64,000 nucleotides of DNA from Shinisaurus crocodilurus (GCA_021292165.1 CM037877.1:165174742-165238741); one strand, 5' to 3'; shown: positions 22,426 through 33,566, counted from the first letter of the stretch. Program-made: numbers and translations. Notes: generated by a model not told the origin, from the sequence alone.

Positions 22426-22664
22426 CCTGTATTTCTCGTTTGTCTTTTGGTCAGAAAGTTTGTGTTTACCCATAGAATGTCTTCACCTTCACTGTCACTC
22501 CATATTTACAGCGTGCACGCTAACTTTGGGCTTTATCTGTTTTGATAGACACTTGGATGAATAGTGGTTAAGTTTGTCACAGTTGTGGCATTTCTTCCCA
22601 TAAGCTGGGCAACTTTCTTTTTGTCTTGCATGTTTTCCTCTACAGTACTTGCATTGCTCTAGGG

Positions 22665-22800
22665 CAGTGGTTCCCAACCTTGGGTCCCCAGATGTTGCTG
22701 GCCTACAGCTCCCAGCATACCCAGCCAGCATGGCTAATGGCAAGGGATGCTGGGAGCTGTAGTCCAGCAACATCTGGGGACCCAAGGTTGGGAACCACTG
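22665..22800. mobile_element. Palindromic hAT MITE with perfect target duplication
   Basis: 136 bp. Ends CAGTGGTTCCCAACCTTGGG and its near-exact reverse complement, with an almost perfect palindrome throughout. Flanked by ctctaggg at 22657-22664 and again at 22801-22808, an exact 8-bp duplication with TA at its centre. The tightness of the palindrome suggests a young copy. Confidence 0.93.
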
Positions 22801-22821
22801 CTCTAGGGCATTCACTGTTGT

Positions 22822-23386
22822 CAGGGCCGGCGCTACCGCTAGGCCAACTAGGCGGTTGCCTAGGGCGCGCGGCTGAAGGAGGGCGCGCGGCTGAAGAGGG
22901 CGCGGAAACGCTGCGCTCCTCTTCGCTGCCGCTGCGCCGCCCCCGCCAGGCCTCCGCCTCCCCACCCTCCTGCCTGCCGCCGCCGCCGCGCCTCCCCTCG
23001 CTCGCCGCTGCGCTTCCCCCCGCCCACCGACCCACCTGCCCGCTCGCTCGCCCGCTCGCCGCTGCGCCTCCCCCCGCCCACCCGCTCGCTGCCGCTGCGC
23101 TTCCCCCCGCCCACCCGCCCGCTCGCTCGCCGCTGCGCTTCCCCCCGCCCACCTACCCACCCGCCCGCCCGCTCGCTCGCTGCCGCTGCGCCTCCCGCCG
23201 CCATCGCCACCCCCCCAACCCCCCCGTCACCTACCTTCGTCGCGTCGCTTCCGGAGCCCCGCCCGCGTTGTTTTGGCGGGAGGAACCAGGGCAGAAGGGC
23301 TTAAACAGCCCTGTTGCCATGGTTTCCCCCGGCAAAAAACAGCGCGGGGGTCCCGTCGCGTCGCTTCAGGAGGAGGAGGAGGAGGA

Positions 23387-23420
<34 letters not shown>

Positions 23421-23561
23421 GCCGCCGCTGCAGCCAGGGCGGGGGGGGAAGGTAGGTTGGTGGTGGCGGCGCAGGTTTTTTTTTTTTTTTTCTCCTTTGG
23501 AGAGGGGGGGGCGCTAAATATTTTTTCGCCTGGGGCGCCAAACTGCCCTGCACCGGTCCTG
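22822..23561. mobile_element. hAT element, CAGGGCC family, 740 bp
   Basis: Begins CAGGGCCGGCGCTACCGC and ends CACCGGTCCTG, with the exact octamer actgttgt at 22814-22821 and 23562-23569. Just inside each end are 'gcctagggcgc' and 'cctggggcgcc'. The interior is a very GC-rich, nearly strand-asymmetric stretch (C-rich 22910-23230), a (CAG)n run at 23391-23420 and a T run at 23477-23490. Long frames across it are low-complexity Arg/Ala/Gly/Pro and not credible proteins. No transposase, so non-autonomous. Confidence 0.93.
23391..23432 (+). repeat. (CAG)n/(GCC)n trinucleotide tract
   Basis: About 10 CAG units running into GCC units, inside the 740-bp hAT element. Confidence 0.9.
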
Positions 23562-24239
23562 ACTGTTGTCCTTATATCTGGTTTCTCCCTCTCTTTTTTC
23601 TGTAATACATGGACAGGTCCCACTGTCTGTGCTTCTAGGGATCTAATCCTGTCTTTGAACAACTCAGCTGCCCTGCAAATCTCCACGTTTTTCTCTAAGG
23701 TCAAATCTGCTTCCCTCAGCAATCTCTCTTGTACTTGTGTGTCTTATATTCCATACACTATCCAGACCCTTGTTAAGGAGTCTTTGATATCTCCAAAATT
23801 GCAAGTGGGCGCTAACATCTTTAAACTGTGCAATATTTCTCAGTGCCTTCCCCTGTTGCTTGGTTCCACATGAAAAAGCTGTACCTTTCCACTGTTTCAT
23901 TCTTTCTGGGGTTTTAGTGGGCATCAAAACAATCTATTATTGTAGCCAAAGTACTTGGGGAATGTTTGCACAAAGTGTCTCACTCATTTCTCTCCCCCTT
24001 TCTCCAATCAAACATACAAACGGTTTCATTTTCACAGACTCCTCTTTATCTTTCATTGCAATGTCCACACAGAGACAAATATTCTCTTTCCAGGTTTCCC
24101 ATGCCTGGGCTAAGTTCTGAGCTTGCAGGTTCAATGTGCTTGGTGGCTTCAGGCCCTCCATTTTCACCCTCTCTCTCTCTCTCCTCATAGATTGTTATTC
24201 TTCTATCCAGGGTTCAGTCACCATTGCCATCATGTTAAA

Positions 24240-26350
24240 GCTGGTGGATTGCACCCCAGAGAACCAAACAGACTCTCTCAGGCTCTCTCAGGCTGTGGCC
24301 CTCAACTACTTCCTGGCTCCTCCCAGGAAGCACAACTCATCCAGGCCAAATCCAACGGTTCTTTCATATTGTTCCAGTACTGGCATAATATGTCCACATC
24401 ACCCAGTCCCTTGAAAGCAGTTGAAGTCTGTGTAAGTTGCTGCATCGGCTTCAATGGGAATAATATCTTTGTAGGAAGAGCTAATGTAAATCCATGAATA
24501 CTGGCTGCAATCCAAGATATTCCCTACACCCCCCAGCCCTATACATAATAATGTCAAGAGGAAACTCCTATTTTTCCCCATTCCTGCTCCTTTTAGTGTC
24601 AAGGAGTTGTGGGCAATCAAATCTTGCAATCAGCTCCTCACTTGTGTTGCTTTCATCATTAGAATCTCTGGTCCACAATATATCCCTGACCATCTTATAG
24701 CTATGGGCAGGTTTATTTACCATATACCATTCCGTAGATTTTGCTTTCAATACTTGCTGCGGTACAATGATTGATCATTCCATTAATGGCAAACAACAAA
24801 GCAGAGGAGATATGGGGTGGTTTGAACCCCAGTTGTTTTCTCTGGGGTATATATGCTCCTGCATAGTGATTACCCAGATCATGATACGGGTTTTGAGACT
24901 TCACAATGCATTTGATTGAGACCTCATAACTCTTTCCATGACAAAGGCCTGCGATATTATATTATGGATGCAGGCAGCAGGTCAGGTCACTGGTTGATAG
25001 CTGCAAGATTCGGAATCACAACATTCCCCCAAGTTATTACAGAAATGCTTAACTGAACAATAAAGAGTACAGCATCAGACGGCTTAGTAAACATTAAAAG
25101 TAAACATAATTGTTGCAAATGTAATGAAATGCTCTGCATTCTTCGATGTGACAGCTGATTTGAAAGTCTTTCCATTTCTCTGCTTTAATATCAGCATTTC
25201 CTCATCCTAAGCCTTTCTGAACCAGTGGCAGTTTATCTCAATTATTGCTTTTCTTCCATCAGTCTTTAAATATAATTTCATTTGCCTTTATGGATACTGT
25301 AACCCCTTCAGAATAGCTTTTAACCTTTTGCAAAAGTCGCCTTGACCTGACTTGGATCAAAGTTTCCTTGTTGCTTTCTTTCTTTCATTCAAAAAAGCAA
25401 TATTAGATAATAGAACCTGACCATCTAAGTGCACTCCCTCCACCCCATTCTAACCAGGGGTCTAAGCCTCAGAAGATGTGACACAGCTTTCAGTTGAATA
25501 ATAATAACAAAAATGTAAACTATTTCTTCATTGCTTTATGCTTGCAGCAACAACAACAACACAAGTCTTCAAATCTGACCTCCATTTCAGTGGCAGCATT
25601 GTACTTTGTGACACTACCACCACAATATATAAGCTTTATCTTTTGAAAGGTGGGGGGGGCAGCTTCCTTTGTAGAAGTAGCATATTAGCTATAAAGAGCA
25701 CTTACCTAAAGAGTCCAGCTCATCCTTCCGGTAAATTTAAGAAAAGTTCATCTTGAGATTGTCTGTTTCAATCATGCATAATGTAGATAATTCCATGTCT
25801 AAAGTAGGAATCAGGAGAGGGGGTTTGCCAGTGCTGTCTTCATATTTTCTCACTTTTCCTTTAATTAGGATGCAAGCTAACGAAGGGATGATACATGAGG
25901 ATGATTAGTTCTTTCTGACAAACTTTCATTACTAGAATTTGATTACAAATTTAGAATTGAGAAGTGGCTGTTCAATAAAGCTTAGTGGTTTCTCAAGTTG
26001 CAGCTGAGCAGGGCTCAAGCATCAAAGAACACCCTATTGTGTTACTGGTATACTCCTTGATAGTAGATGCTGCACTGAGATAGGGTTTTCTTTTGTTTTT
26101 AGAAATGATCTGTTTCCAGGACTGGCAGTGTAATGTACTCCCCTTCTGCATACAACTGAACCCATAACTTCATACTCATGAGGTTGAGGCCTAGCTTGTT
26201 GAACTACCTGGGAGAATGTATGCTCAAGACTTGAGGCCATCTCAAGAAGTCCAAGGGGGTAGTGGGGTGCAACATTAGTCCCTGCAATTGGCAGGCAGTA
26301 TCAAGCCTTCGGATTGGCTGGGTCTGGTAAAAAATATGACGAGGTTCACC
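24240..26350. other. Noncoding DNA, nothing firm
   Basis: 24240-24330 may be the leader of the Ty3/gypsy element (tandem ctctcagg units) but I could not find an LTR or primer-binding site. The rest is AT-rich with no recognised gene. The frame at 24123-24497 has no known motif. Confidence 0.4.
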
Positions 26351-26352
26351 TA

Positions 26353-26557
26353 CTTCCCACACCCTCCAACATTTCACAGATGAAAATAGGGACACACATG
26401 TGAATTTGTAAGAGGAATGGTTAAGCAACGTGAAGGTGTGATCAAGAGGGCGTGGCCAGGCAACATGAAGGCGTGGCCAAGGGAATGGCCAGGCAACCCA
26501 AAGGGCATGATCAAGTACAAAAGTTATTAGAGGAAACACACAAAACTGTAGTATTTT
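26353..26557 (-). repeat. Dispersed repeat ('ccctccaacatttcacag'), copy 2
   Basis: Second copy of the 19686-19856 repeat, longer by about 34 bases because of tandem 'gcgtggccaagg'-type units at 26440-26500. Confidence 0.75.
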
Positions 26558-26705
26558 CTCCCTCTCACCTGGAACCTGGGGTTATCCACTAAAGCTAAAG
26601 GGTGGCACATTTGGGACAAACAAAATGAAGTATTTCTTTGCATAGTGCATAGTTAAACTGTGTAATTCACTGCGGAATAGTTAAACTGTGGAATTCACTG
26701 TAGGC
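26558..26705 (+). mobile_element. Older CR1/L3-like LINE fragment
   Basis: 'acctggggttatccactaaagctaaagg' through 'catagttaaactgtg' corresponds to the same part of the LINE as 5760-5860. It contains a short tandem duplication of 'atagttaaactgtg-aattcactg'. Confidence 0.6.
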
Positions 26706-26711
26706 ATGCAA

Positions 26712-26745
26712 GCAACATCTGGGGACCCAAGGGTGGAGAGCCCTG
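26712..26745. mobile_element. Palindromic hAT MITE right-end fragment
   Basis: 'gcaacatctggggacccaag' plus 'gagagccctg' is the right terminus of the family seen complete at 61577 and 63662. The left part is missing. Confidence 0.65.
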
Positions 26746-26759
26746 TTCAATAGGATAGG

Positions 26760-29280
26760 TATATAAAGTGTTCTTGTGTTGTTTTTCTCTTTCCCAACTG
26801 AAGAAAACCTGCAACAGTCACAACAATGTTGTGCTGTTATTTCAGCCTAATGAGTGCTGCTCTTTTTCAGAGACAGCTCCCACAGATTTTCCATGGAACA
26901 CTTTGTCAGTGTTTTATGGTAGAAAAGGGCAAGGAAATAGGAAAATGTGTGACTTGGGTAGGGGTGCAGAACTTCTGGCCCACAGGTCCAATCTGTCCTG
27001 CCAGCAACACACCCTCCACAAGCCCTGCCCCTACCAGGGGTTGTGGAGAGTGCAGGGAGAGGACTCCCCACTAGGGTGACAGAGTCTGGAACTAGCCACA
27101 GGGAGAGACAAAATGCTGAGCAAGGCACAGCCCCTAGTAAAACGTTGTGGTTTTGTTTGTTTGCTTCTGATTCTTCATCAGACACTACCTGCACATTTTC
27201 AAACTTCTTTCTATGTCATGAGAACTACGAGCTTTTAGTGAAAATTTGTAAAGTCAAATTCCATGCCAGAGGTTAACCTCCACATTGCATGGTGTACCAT
27301 TGGGTGTGTGGGTATGTGCAACAGCTGATCCACTCTTTGTAATGTCACTCAACTGCCAATTACTAGCTTATGTCAGAGTGAGGAATTTATATTTTCTGAA
27401 CTAGCTGTCAAGAATCACTAACAGAACAGTGCCACACAGTTAAAGCCTATATTTTAGTCCAGCTTCCAGTAAATGTCTACATCTTCTTCCCCTCTCTCTT
27501 CCTGTATATGCAAGTATTTTGAACATCAAAACTTTGGGAAAGCTCTTTCTCATTAGGGTTACAATTGCCTGTTCCAGCCAGTGATGCTTAACATTGAACC
27601 ATGGTTCTTGAGAGCAGTAGGCGATACCTGTAAGCACCCTAATGTGTTAAACGACCATGCCAGGTAGTATTAGATATCTCTAGCAGTGGCTCCGTACAGA
27701 GACCATCTGCCAAGAAAGGTTAGTTTGTGTCTTTAAGTTATTGCACTTTTAGCTTAAGAAAAAACAATGCATTTAAGAAGTCAATGATTACATTCAAGCT
27801 ACCATGCTTCAGCTTAAAGCCATAATAAAGAAAGTTTATACTGAAATGCAGGGAAGGTTTGTGACTTTAGGAGCAGAGAAGTTGAAACCTGGGCAAAAAA
27901 TACAGACTTGCACAAATAGTTTAACTTCTCTACAGGTGGATTTACATGCAGATCTCCTTGTTTTGTCTCTGGATCATTTCACTTGAATTGTGATTGCGTT
28001 GAATGATATATAATATATTTGAAAGAGCAAGCCTGCAAAAGTAAACTTGAACAAAAAGATATTTATTCTTCAGATTTAAAATTAATTTCCTGTATTCCTC
28101 TGGGAAATACCCCCTCCTATCTAAGCCATAACCTTATGAGAAGAAAAATGAAAAACTATTTCTTTACACCATGACTGATCTCTGATGCAGTCTAAATGCA
28201 ATTGTTCCTGGAAATCAGCCTCCCCCTTCTCCCCCCCCCCACAGAAAAGCAGTGGGCCAGAACAAGGGATCTGATGACTGTTTTAGGTTAACTTTGCTGC
28301 TCTTCTCCATGTTAGGTAATCAGACGTCATTTAGGCAAAATAAATTGGAACTACTCAAGGAATAAAAAAAGAGGTGAAAGTGCAGAATCTGGTTTGGATA
28401 AAAGTTTAATTCTACCGTTCCAAGTGACACAGCCCTTTACAGGAAGCAGAGCCTACTTAGACAGGAGTGGCCAACTAATGAAGATGGATTCGTCTTGTTA
28501 TCAGCAAGTCATTTACAAGGGCTTGAGGTAACCTTAAACATAGCGGATAGCTCAATGGCACTTGCCACTAAGCCTCTAATTAATGAATAGCAGGCTCTAA
28601 ATTAACAATGTACATTTACAGATGAATTCTGAGCATTCGTTAAAACGATGGTCCAGTATCGGGTGGTTGGGTCTGTTACTCCCAAAATACGTCAGCTGGA
28701 AGTTTGCAGTGGAGGCTGATGGAATCCAACAGCTGTGCATCCAGGTGCACAACTGGGGAGGGACTAGTTCAGCAGAGGGCAAAGCAGAGTAGTTTAAATC
28801 GTGCCCTGCAACACCTGGGCAGGCGATTAAGGTGGAATCAGCATGATCCCTTTATAACTGCAAATATAAAGATTTGATTTCCTGAAGACATTCTAAAACT
28901 TCAATTTGATATGACACTCCTCTCACAACACCCACACTAATATATATTTAGGGCCGGCCCAGATCGTTCTCTTGGGCTTTGGGGAATGTGCCGTTTCATT
29001 CGTAGGCAATTAAAATATTGCTGGAGGTGCCTGCAGCATGATGGAGCACCCTCAAATACCATCACTGTGGAGATGTAAGCTGGTAGAATGAGCTCTGCCT
29101 GTACTGAGATATTTATGTGCCAATTAAGATGTATTTTCCAACAACAACAACACTAAGTATCTGATTTGTCCTTGTGCATTTTCAAGATGAAAAACTATAA
29201 CAAGAAAGGGCATGTGTTGACTCTATTCTACAGTAAGAGAACACTATAATATAAGTAATAGTTTAATCTCTGTAAAGCTC
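26760..29280. other. Noncoding DNA, mainly single-copy
   Basis: 26960-27060 resembles a piece of the 42611-43034 palindromic element (gcagaacttctggccca). Otherwise I recognise no repeat or gene. The AT-rich parts 27640-28120 and 28480-28640 look like unique DNA. There is a C run at 28231-28240. Confidence 0.45.
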
Positions 29281-29286
29281 TGTATA

Positions 29287-29336
29287 CAACAACAACAACA
29301 ACAACACACACACACACACACACACACACCCACACC
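29287..29336 (+). repeat. (CAA)n-(CA)n microsatellite
   Basis: Six CAA units followed by about 11 CA units. Confidence 0.95.
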
Positions 29337-29761
29337 CCTGTTATTCCCTACATCTTTATTACAGAGAGGTTATGCCCTGGTACAGATAACTGAACTACCT
29401 CAGTGTGAGTTCTCTCTGTCCAAGGTAGCTTGGTCATCTGTATCATCTCACTGAGTGGTAAGAATTTTACCACACATGGATAGTTCCTTTCAGACGTGCA
29501 TTTGGAAAAAAGAAGAGGGGATTGCAGTGGCAGCTTGTTCATTTTGAAGGTTTCATCGTAGATCCTATGCACCTGCAAATATATGCACGTAGGTCTCTCT
29601 CCACACTAACGGGGACCCGTCTTTTTCAGGCTTCTCATTCACATAGAAAGAGTCCTACTTGCATACAGTTGTGCACTGTGTATCCAGAGCTTCAAAATGA
29701 ACAAGTGAGAAGTGGGGTCTGCTGGCATAGTCATGGCTCACACTCCATGTTCATTCAGTCT

Positions 29762-30076
29762 TGAATTTGCTGCAGCAACGCCTGCACCCGGTAACTGCCC
29801 CAACCCGTGTTTACTCCCTGAAATAGATCCCACCCATTGCCTCCAGTGCATGCAAACAATAAGTTGTGACATGGAGAACAAAGGCAGGTAAATTATAGAA
29901 TCAACAGTAATTGCTGTAAGGAAGGCAACAATCCCCAACCGCTCAGCCAACTGAAGAAGCGAGTAAAATTCCTTCTGAGGCAGAAGCCTCGTGGGAGACC
30001 CCTATGTGTTCCCCAGGAATGGACCAGAGAGGGAACTGTCTCTCCTAGGTCTGCACTCCCAGGAACCAAAGAGCAA
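29762..30076 (-). repeat. 315-bp repeat, inverted copy 1
   Basis: The reverse complement of this block matches 32926-33239 at all but a few positions (indel in cctaggagagac versus cctagggagac; gggtgcaggcg versus gggcgcaggct). Read in the plus sense of the second copy it starts TGCTCTTTGG and ends GCAAATTCA, so it has TG...CA termini, but no 5-bp target duplication was found. The 60 or so codon frame shared by both copies has no known domain. Confidence 0.85.
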
Positions 30077-30084
30077 CAGCCCAA

Positions 30085-30300
30085 GACATTTTGCTGCCTG
30101 AGGTGGAGCAGCAAATCCACCCCTCCCTCATGCCAAGGTACATAGTGCCCAAAGCCAGCCAAGTTATGCCTCTCTCTATCCCTGGCAGTAAAAAAATGCA
30201 ATAACAAATTAAATAACTAACAATTTGCTGTCCTTTCATGCCACTCAAAATCTGCTACCTGCGGCAGTTGCCTCACTCTGCCTTATTGTAGGGCTATGTA
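30085..30300. mobile_element. Probable DNA-transposon fragment
   Basis: Contains the right-end-like 'gcggcagttgcctcactctgccttattgtagggct', a phrase typical of reptile hAT-like termini, preceded by 'gctgcctgaggtggagcagc'. Left limit unclear because the 315-bp repeat abuts it. Confidence 0.35.
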
Positions 30301-30607
30301 AGAAAAGGAATTTCAACAGATACCATTTCGCACATGAGAAAATGTCCCTGCCAAAATTCCACTTTCTGCACAAGGTGGAAATATCTTGTATCTTCTACTG
30401 AAAGATAGAGTAGTCTTGTCCTCCTTTGTGTCTGGTCATCCTAACTACAGAGGGATGCCTACCTCATCCTTTTCTCTCTCACCTCATTCCAGCTTCTAAT
30501 CTAGACAACATCACTCAACTGTGCAGCAGGACTATAGGGCTGCAGCCCAATGTCTTCCTGGTTATTTCAAATCAATATATGATTCCTCACGTCCAGTGCT
30601 GTAGTGC

Positions 30608-30655
30608 AGGGGTGAGCAGAAGGTAGATCTCCAGATGTTTTGGACCAACTCCAAA
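30608..30655 (+). mobile_element. hAT MITE left-end fragment
   Basis: 'caggggtgagcagaaggtagatct' is the left end of the 16177 family, then switches to 'ccagatgttttgg' of the palindromic family. This is a mosaic fragment cut off by the SINE at 30676. Confidence 0.55.
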
Positions 30656-30675
30656 GATTTCTTAGTGGTTTGTTT

Positions 30676-30924
30676 GTTTATTTTTATTTTATTTATTTAT
30701 TTATTTATTTATACCCCACCTTTTTTCTGCAAGGAACTCAAGGCGGCTTACATAATCCTCCTCCTCTCCATTTTATCCTCACAACAACCCTGTGAGGTAG
30801 GTTAGGCTGAGAGTCAGTGACTGGCCCAAAGTCACCCAGTGAGTTTCATGGCCGAGTGGGGACTTGAACCTGGATCTCCCGAGTCCCAGTCCAACACTCT
30901 CACCACTACGCCACACTGGCTCTC
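30676..30924 (-). mobile_element. Sauria-type SINE
   Basis: On the minus strand: tRNA-derived head with box A 'tagtggtgagagtg' and box B 'ggttcaagtcc', then 'catgaaactcactgggtgac', 'acctacctcacagggttgttg', 'aagccgccttgagttcc' and an (ATAA)n tail. This is the standard layout of the Sauria SINE, whose tail is shared with a partner LINE (Bov-B in published work). Complete length. Confidence 0.88.
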
Positions 30925-31000
30925 ACACTGTTTGTTTTGGATGCCTGTGCTTTGGATGGAGTTTTTAATCAGAGTGCTGGTTCCTTTGAGTATAAATAAG

Positions 31001-31035
31001 TGTGTGTGTGTGCGCACGCGCGTGCGCGCGCACAT
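31001..31035 (+). repeat. (GT)n-(GC)n alternating purine-pyrimidine tract
   Basis: gtgtgtgtgtgtgcgcacgcg then cgtgcgcgcgcac. Alternating purine-pyrimidine sequence of this type can adopt Z-DNA. Confidence 0.85.
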
Positions 31036-31172
31036 GCCCATCTGTCCATCCATCCTTCCCCTGGGGACGTGACTATATGGATTCCCGTTCGGCTTCTCAT
31101 GATGAGCTCCAGCAATTTAAAATTTACCACTACATGACTGCTTGTGCTTGCTGTCTATCTCTGTCTAGACCA

Positions 31173-31458
31173 GTGTTCTCCAGCCTAGGGTCCCCAGTTG
31201 TTTTTGGCCTACAAATCTCAACATGCCCCAGCCAGGTCCATGCTTCAATCCCCAGCATCCCAGGTAAGGTTGGGAAAGGTCCCTGTCCCAAACTCTGGAG
31301 AACCGCAACCAGACACTGTAGAACAGTGTTCTCCAACCTTGGGTCCCCAGATGATTTTGGCCTACAACTCCCAGCATGCCCCAGCCAGTTACGCTGGCTG
31401 GGGCATGCTGGGAGTTGTAGGCCAAAAACATCTGGGGACCCAAAGTTGGAGAACACTG
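31173..31458. mobile_element. Composite hAT/SINE mosaic
   Basis: A left hAT half (31173-31230) is followed by an internal piece of the tRNA-SINE (31231-31323, 'ccatgcttcaatcccc' to 'gacactgtagaa'). A complete 135-bp palindromic hAT follows (31324-31458). The octamer before 31173 is gtctagac and the octamer after 31458 is gtctagaa, so the whole mosaic looks bounded as one insertion. The inner palindrome also sits at the usual SINE site (preceded by ctgtagaa). Confidence 0.75.
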
Positions 31459-31654
31459 GTCTAGAACTTAAACATCTCTGACACTCCCTCCAGAGACCCA
31501 TATGCCTGTGATCTCCTGGGTTCTGTCTTGACTGCTGCTTAACTTGTGATAGTTGGAACAAAACTGGATCCCAAGGATGGTATTTCACTAAGCTATTTGG
31601 CTAAATGAATGCACAGGAAAGTGTTCAATGGTTGCCCAGATTTCATATAAGACA

Positions 31655-31765
31655 ATGGGCGGTATCCATCCCACTGATGGAATGGCTTCCATTGGCAGAT
31701 CGGTGAATGGGGGACAATTCATTCTGCATGCCCTAAAAATCTGTTCCAGGGGGTAGAGTGCAGGG
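31655..31765 (+). repeat. Dispersed repeat fragment (1186 family)
   Basis: 'atccatcccactgatggaat' and 'ccctaaaaatctgttccagg' match, in reverse orientation, the 1186-1318 copy. Confidence 0.45.
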
Positions 31766-31769
31766 GGCT

Positions 31770-32920
31770 GCAAGGGGGAGGAGAGGATGAAAAAGCATAT
31801 TTGCATGAGTAGAAGTCCACCTCCACAATTGGATTCTGACCAAAATGAGCATGTACCCATGTGTTCAGAGTAAAAGGAGTGAAATACATTGCATGATAAA
31901 AGGAGACAGGGTTTTCTATTTTCCACAAGTGGAATATGATTTTTGTGAGAGTTCAGTTTGTTCATTGGCCCAACCAAACTTTAAAATAAAAATATCAGAA
32001 CCATTTTCTGTCCCAAGGCAAATAGAACAGTGCCTTTCTAGGAATGGGGCCTGCTGGAATTATAAGGGAGTCAAAGGAGACTTCCACCACAATAGCTTCA
32101 TCAGCAGGACTTGTATAGGGGGAGAAATTGCACAACCTAACAGACCTTTCCTTGCAGACATCCTGTGAAACATGAGCATTCTTCCATCCCAGAAGAAAAG
32201 TGTATATAATTTAATTACTTGATCGGCTATCATGCATAATTGCTAATCAGGCTCAGACATTCTTGCAGAATTACAAAGGGAAACATCCACTCGGGTCAGA
32301 GCTTGCAAGCATCAAGGGCTGCTGAATATCATTGCGAATGATCCCATGCTCATAGTACGTAATAAAGTGTGCATGTGTAGTTCCATTTATGGACAAAATA
32401 AAGAGTTGTCCTTGCTTCTAGAGTTCGTTCCCACATTAGCCTTTGTAACACTTGGTTGCATATCAGCTTAAAGGACCGAAGATGTTTTATAGGAACAGTT
32501 CTCCAAAAGCATTATGTTGTAGGATTGCAATTATACCCAAGAACACATTTATATTTAAAATCCTGACGGGCAAAAAAGGTTGTTACCAAGATCCCTCCCC
32601 CTCTCCACATATAATAGGAACTCACAGGAAACAGAAAACGTTCACTTTGTTGCCAGGAGTATTTCTCATCCATACCTCCTTTATATTGTATATCTCATTA
32701 CATATACACATACTAGTAAAGATAGGGTGCATTCTGCAAGCATAAGCAAATTCCTGTCTGTCACAATAAATCCCTCTCCTCCTGTGAATGGTGAACTCCA
32801 GCACCTCCCTTCCATTTTGTCACAAGCCTCTGTCCCCGCTTACTGGGGTCCCCCATCTGCGTTGTTGCACTAGGCGTGTGTGGAGGGCAGTGGCTGAAGT
32901 CCCATTTTCACGGGGCCAGT
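31770..32920. other. Noncoding DNA, nothing recognised
   Basis: No gene. The AT-rich region 32160-32460 has no repeat features and could be conserved noncoding DNA; only alignment with other reptiles could tell. Confidence 0.45.
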
Positions 32921-32925
32921 CAGCA

Positions 32926-33239
32926 TTGCTCTTTGGTTCCTGGGAGTGCAGACCTAGGGAGACAGTTCCCTCTCTGGTCCATTCCTGGGGAACACATAGG
33001 GGTCTCCCACGAGGCTTCTGCCTCAGAAGGAATTTTACTCGCTTCTTCAGTTGGCTGAGCGGTTGGGGATTGTTGCCTTCCTTACAGCAATTACTGTTGA
33101 TTCTATAATTTACCTGCCTTTGTTCTCCATGTCACAACTTATTGTTTGCATGCACTGGAGGCAATGGGTGGGATCTATTTCAGGGAGTAAACACGGGTTG
33201 GGGCAGTTACCGGGCGCAGGCTTTGCTGCAGCAAATTCA
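32926..33239 (+). repeat. 315-bp repeat, inverted copy 2
   Basis: Plus-strand partner of 29762-30076, about 98% or more identical over its length and 2.85 kb away in the opposite orientation. The flanks are unrelated. Confidence 0.85.
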
Positions 33240-33566
33240 TATATGGAAAACTCTTTTCCGTGAGGAATGGCTTACAACTCTTGTTTGGCACCAACAGATA
33301 AATAAATGATCCTCAAGCCATTTATAAGGAAAATGTATTTAATTTCTCTTTAAAGTAAGTTTAGCCCCCATGAACACAACGCCACCTCCTCCACCAGTGT
33401 GTGAGGGGAAATGTGATTCCAGTTGCCAGCCACATCCCCGACACAGCCACGCATTCAGTGCGCAAGGTGTACATAGGGGCCCTTTCACACTAGCCCAAAT
33501 GCATGGCCAACTGGACTTTGGTGAATAAATATAAGGCTGTTCACAGCCGCCATCCCAGCCTATATT

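Larger units (their letters stand above)
21660..24235 (-). pseudogene. Ty3/gypsy gag-pol remnant, split by insertions
   Basis: Read on the minus strand from 24235 downward. The gag region (24188-23937) has 'PSTLNL..QNLAQAWETWKE' and 'CLIGERGRE', the PPxxL...W and G-x-x-R-E pattern of vertebrate Ty3/gypsy gag. Next comes a capsid end (23927-23570). The nucleocapsid (22664-22500) has a C-x2-C-x4-H-x4-C knuckle (CHNCDKLNHYSSKC) preceded by a second, imperfect one. A protease end follows (22030-21960, 'PLLGLKAVLAMKLI'), then the start of reverse transcriptase (about 21760-21690, 'GIIQPVEKSTE'). Stops and frameshifts are frequent. No LTR or later pol domain was found. Three younger elements (22034-22425, 22665-22800, 22822-23561) interrupt it. 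Confidence 0.75.

Noticed and set aside
22495..23873. Long GC-rich frames (221 and 415 codons) as genes
   Set aside because: They lie in the GC-rich interior of a hAT element with exact target duplication and translate to low-complexity Arg/Gly/Ala/Pro with no domain.
29762..33239. The two TG...CA blocks as LTRs of one retrovirus
   Set aside because: They are in opposite orientation, no pol or gag lies between them, and no primer-binding site or target duplication was found.
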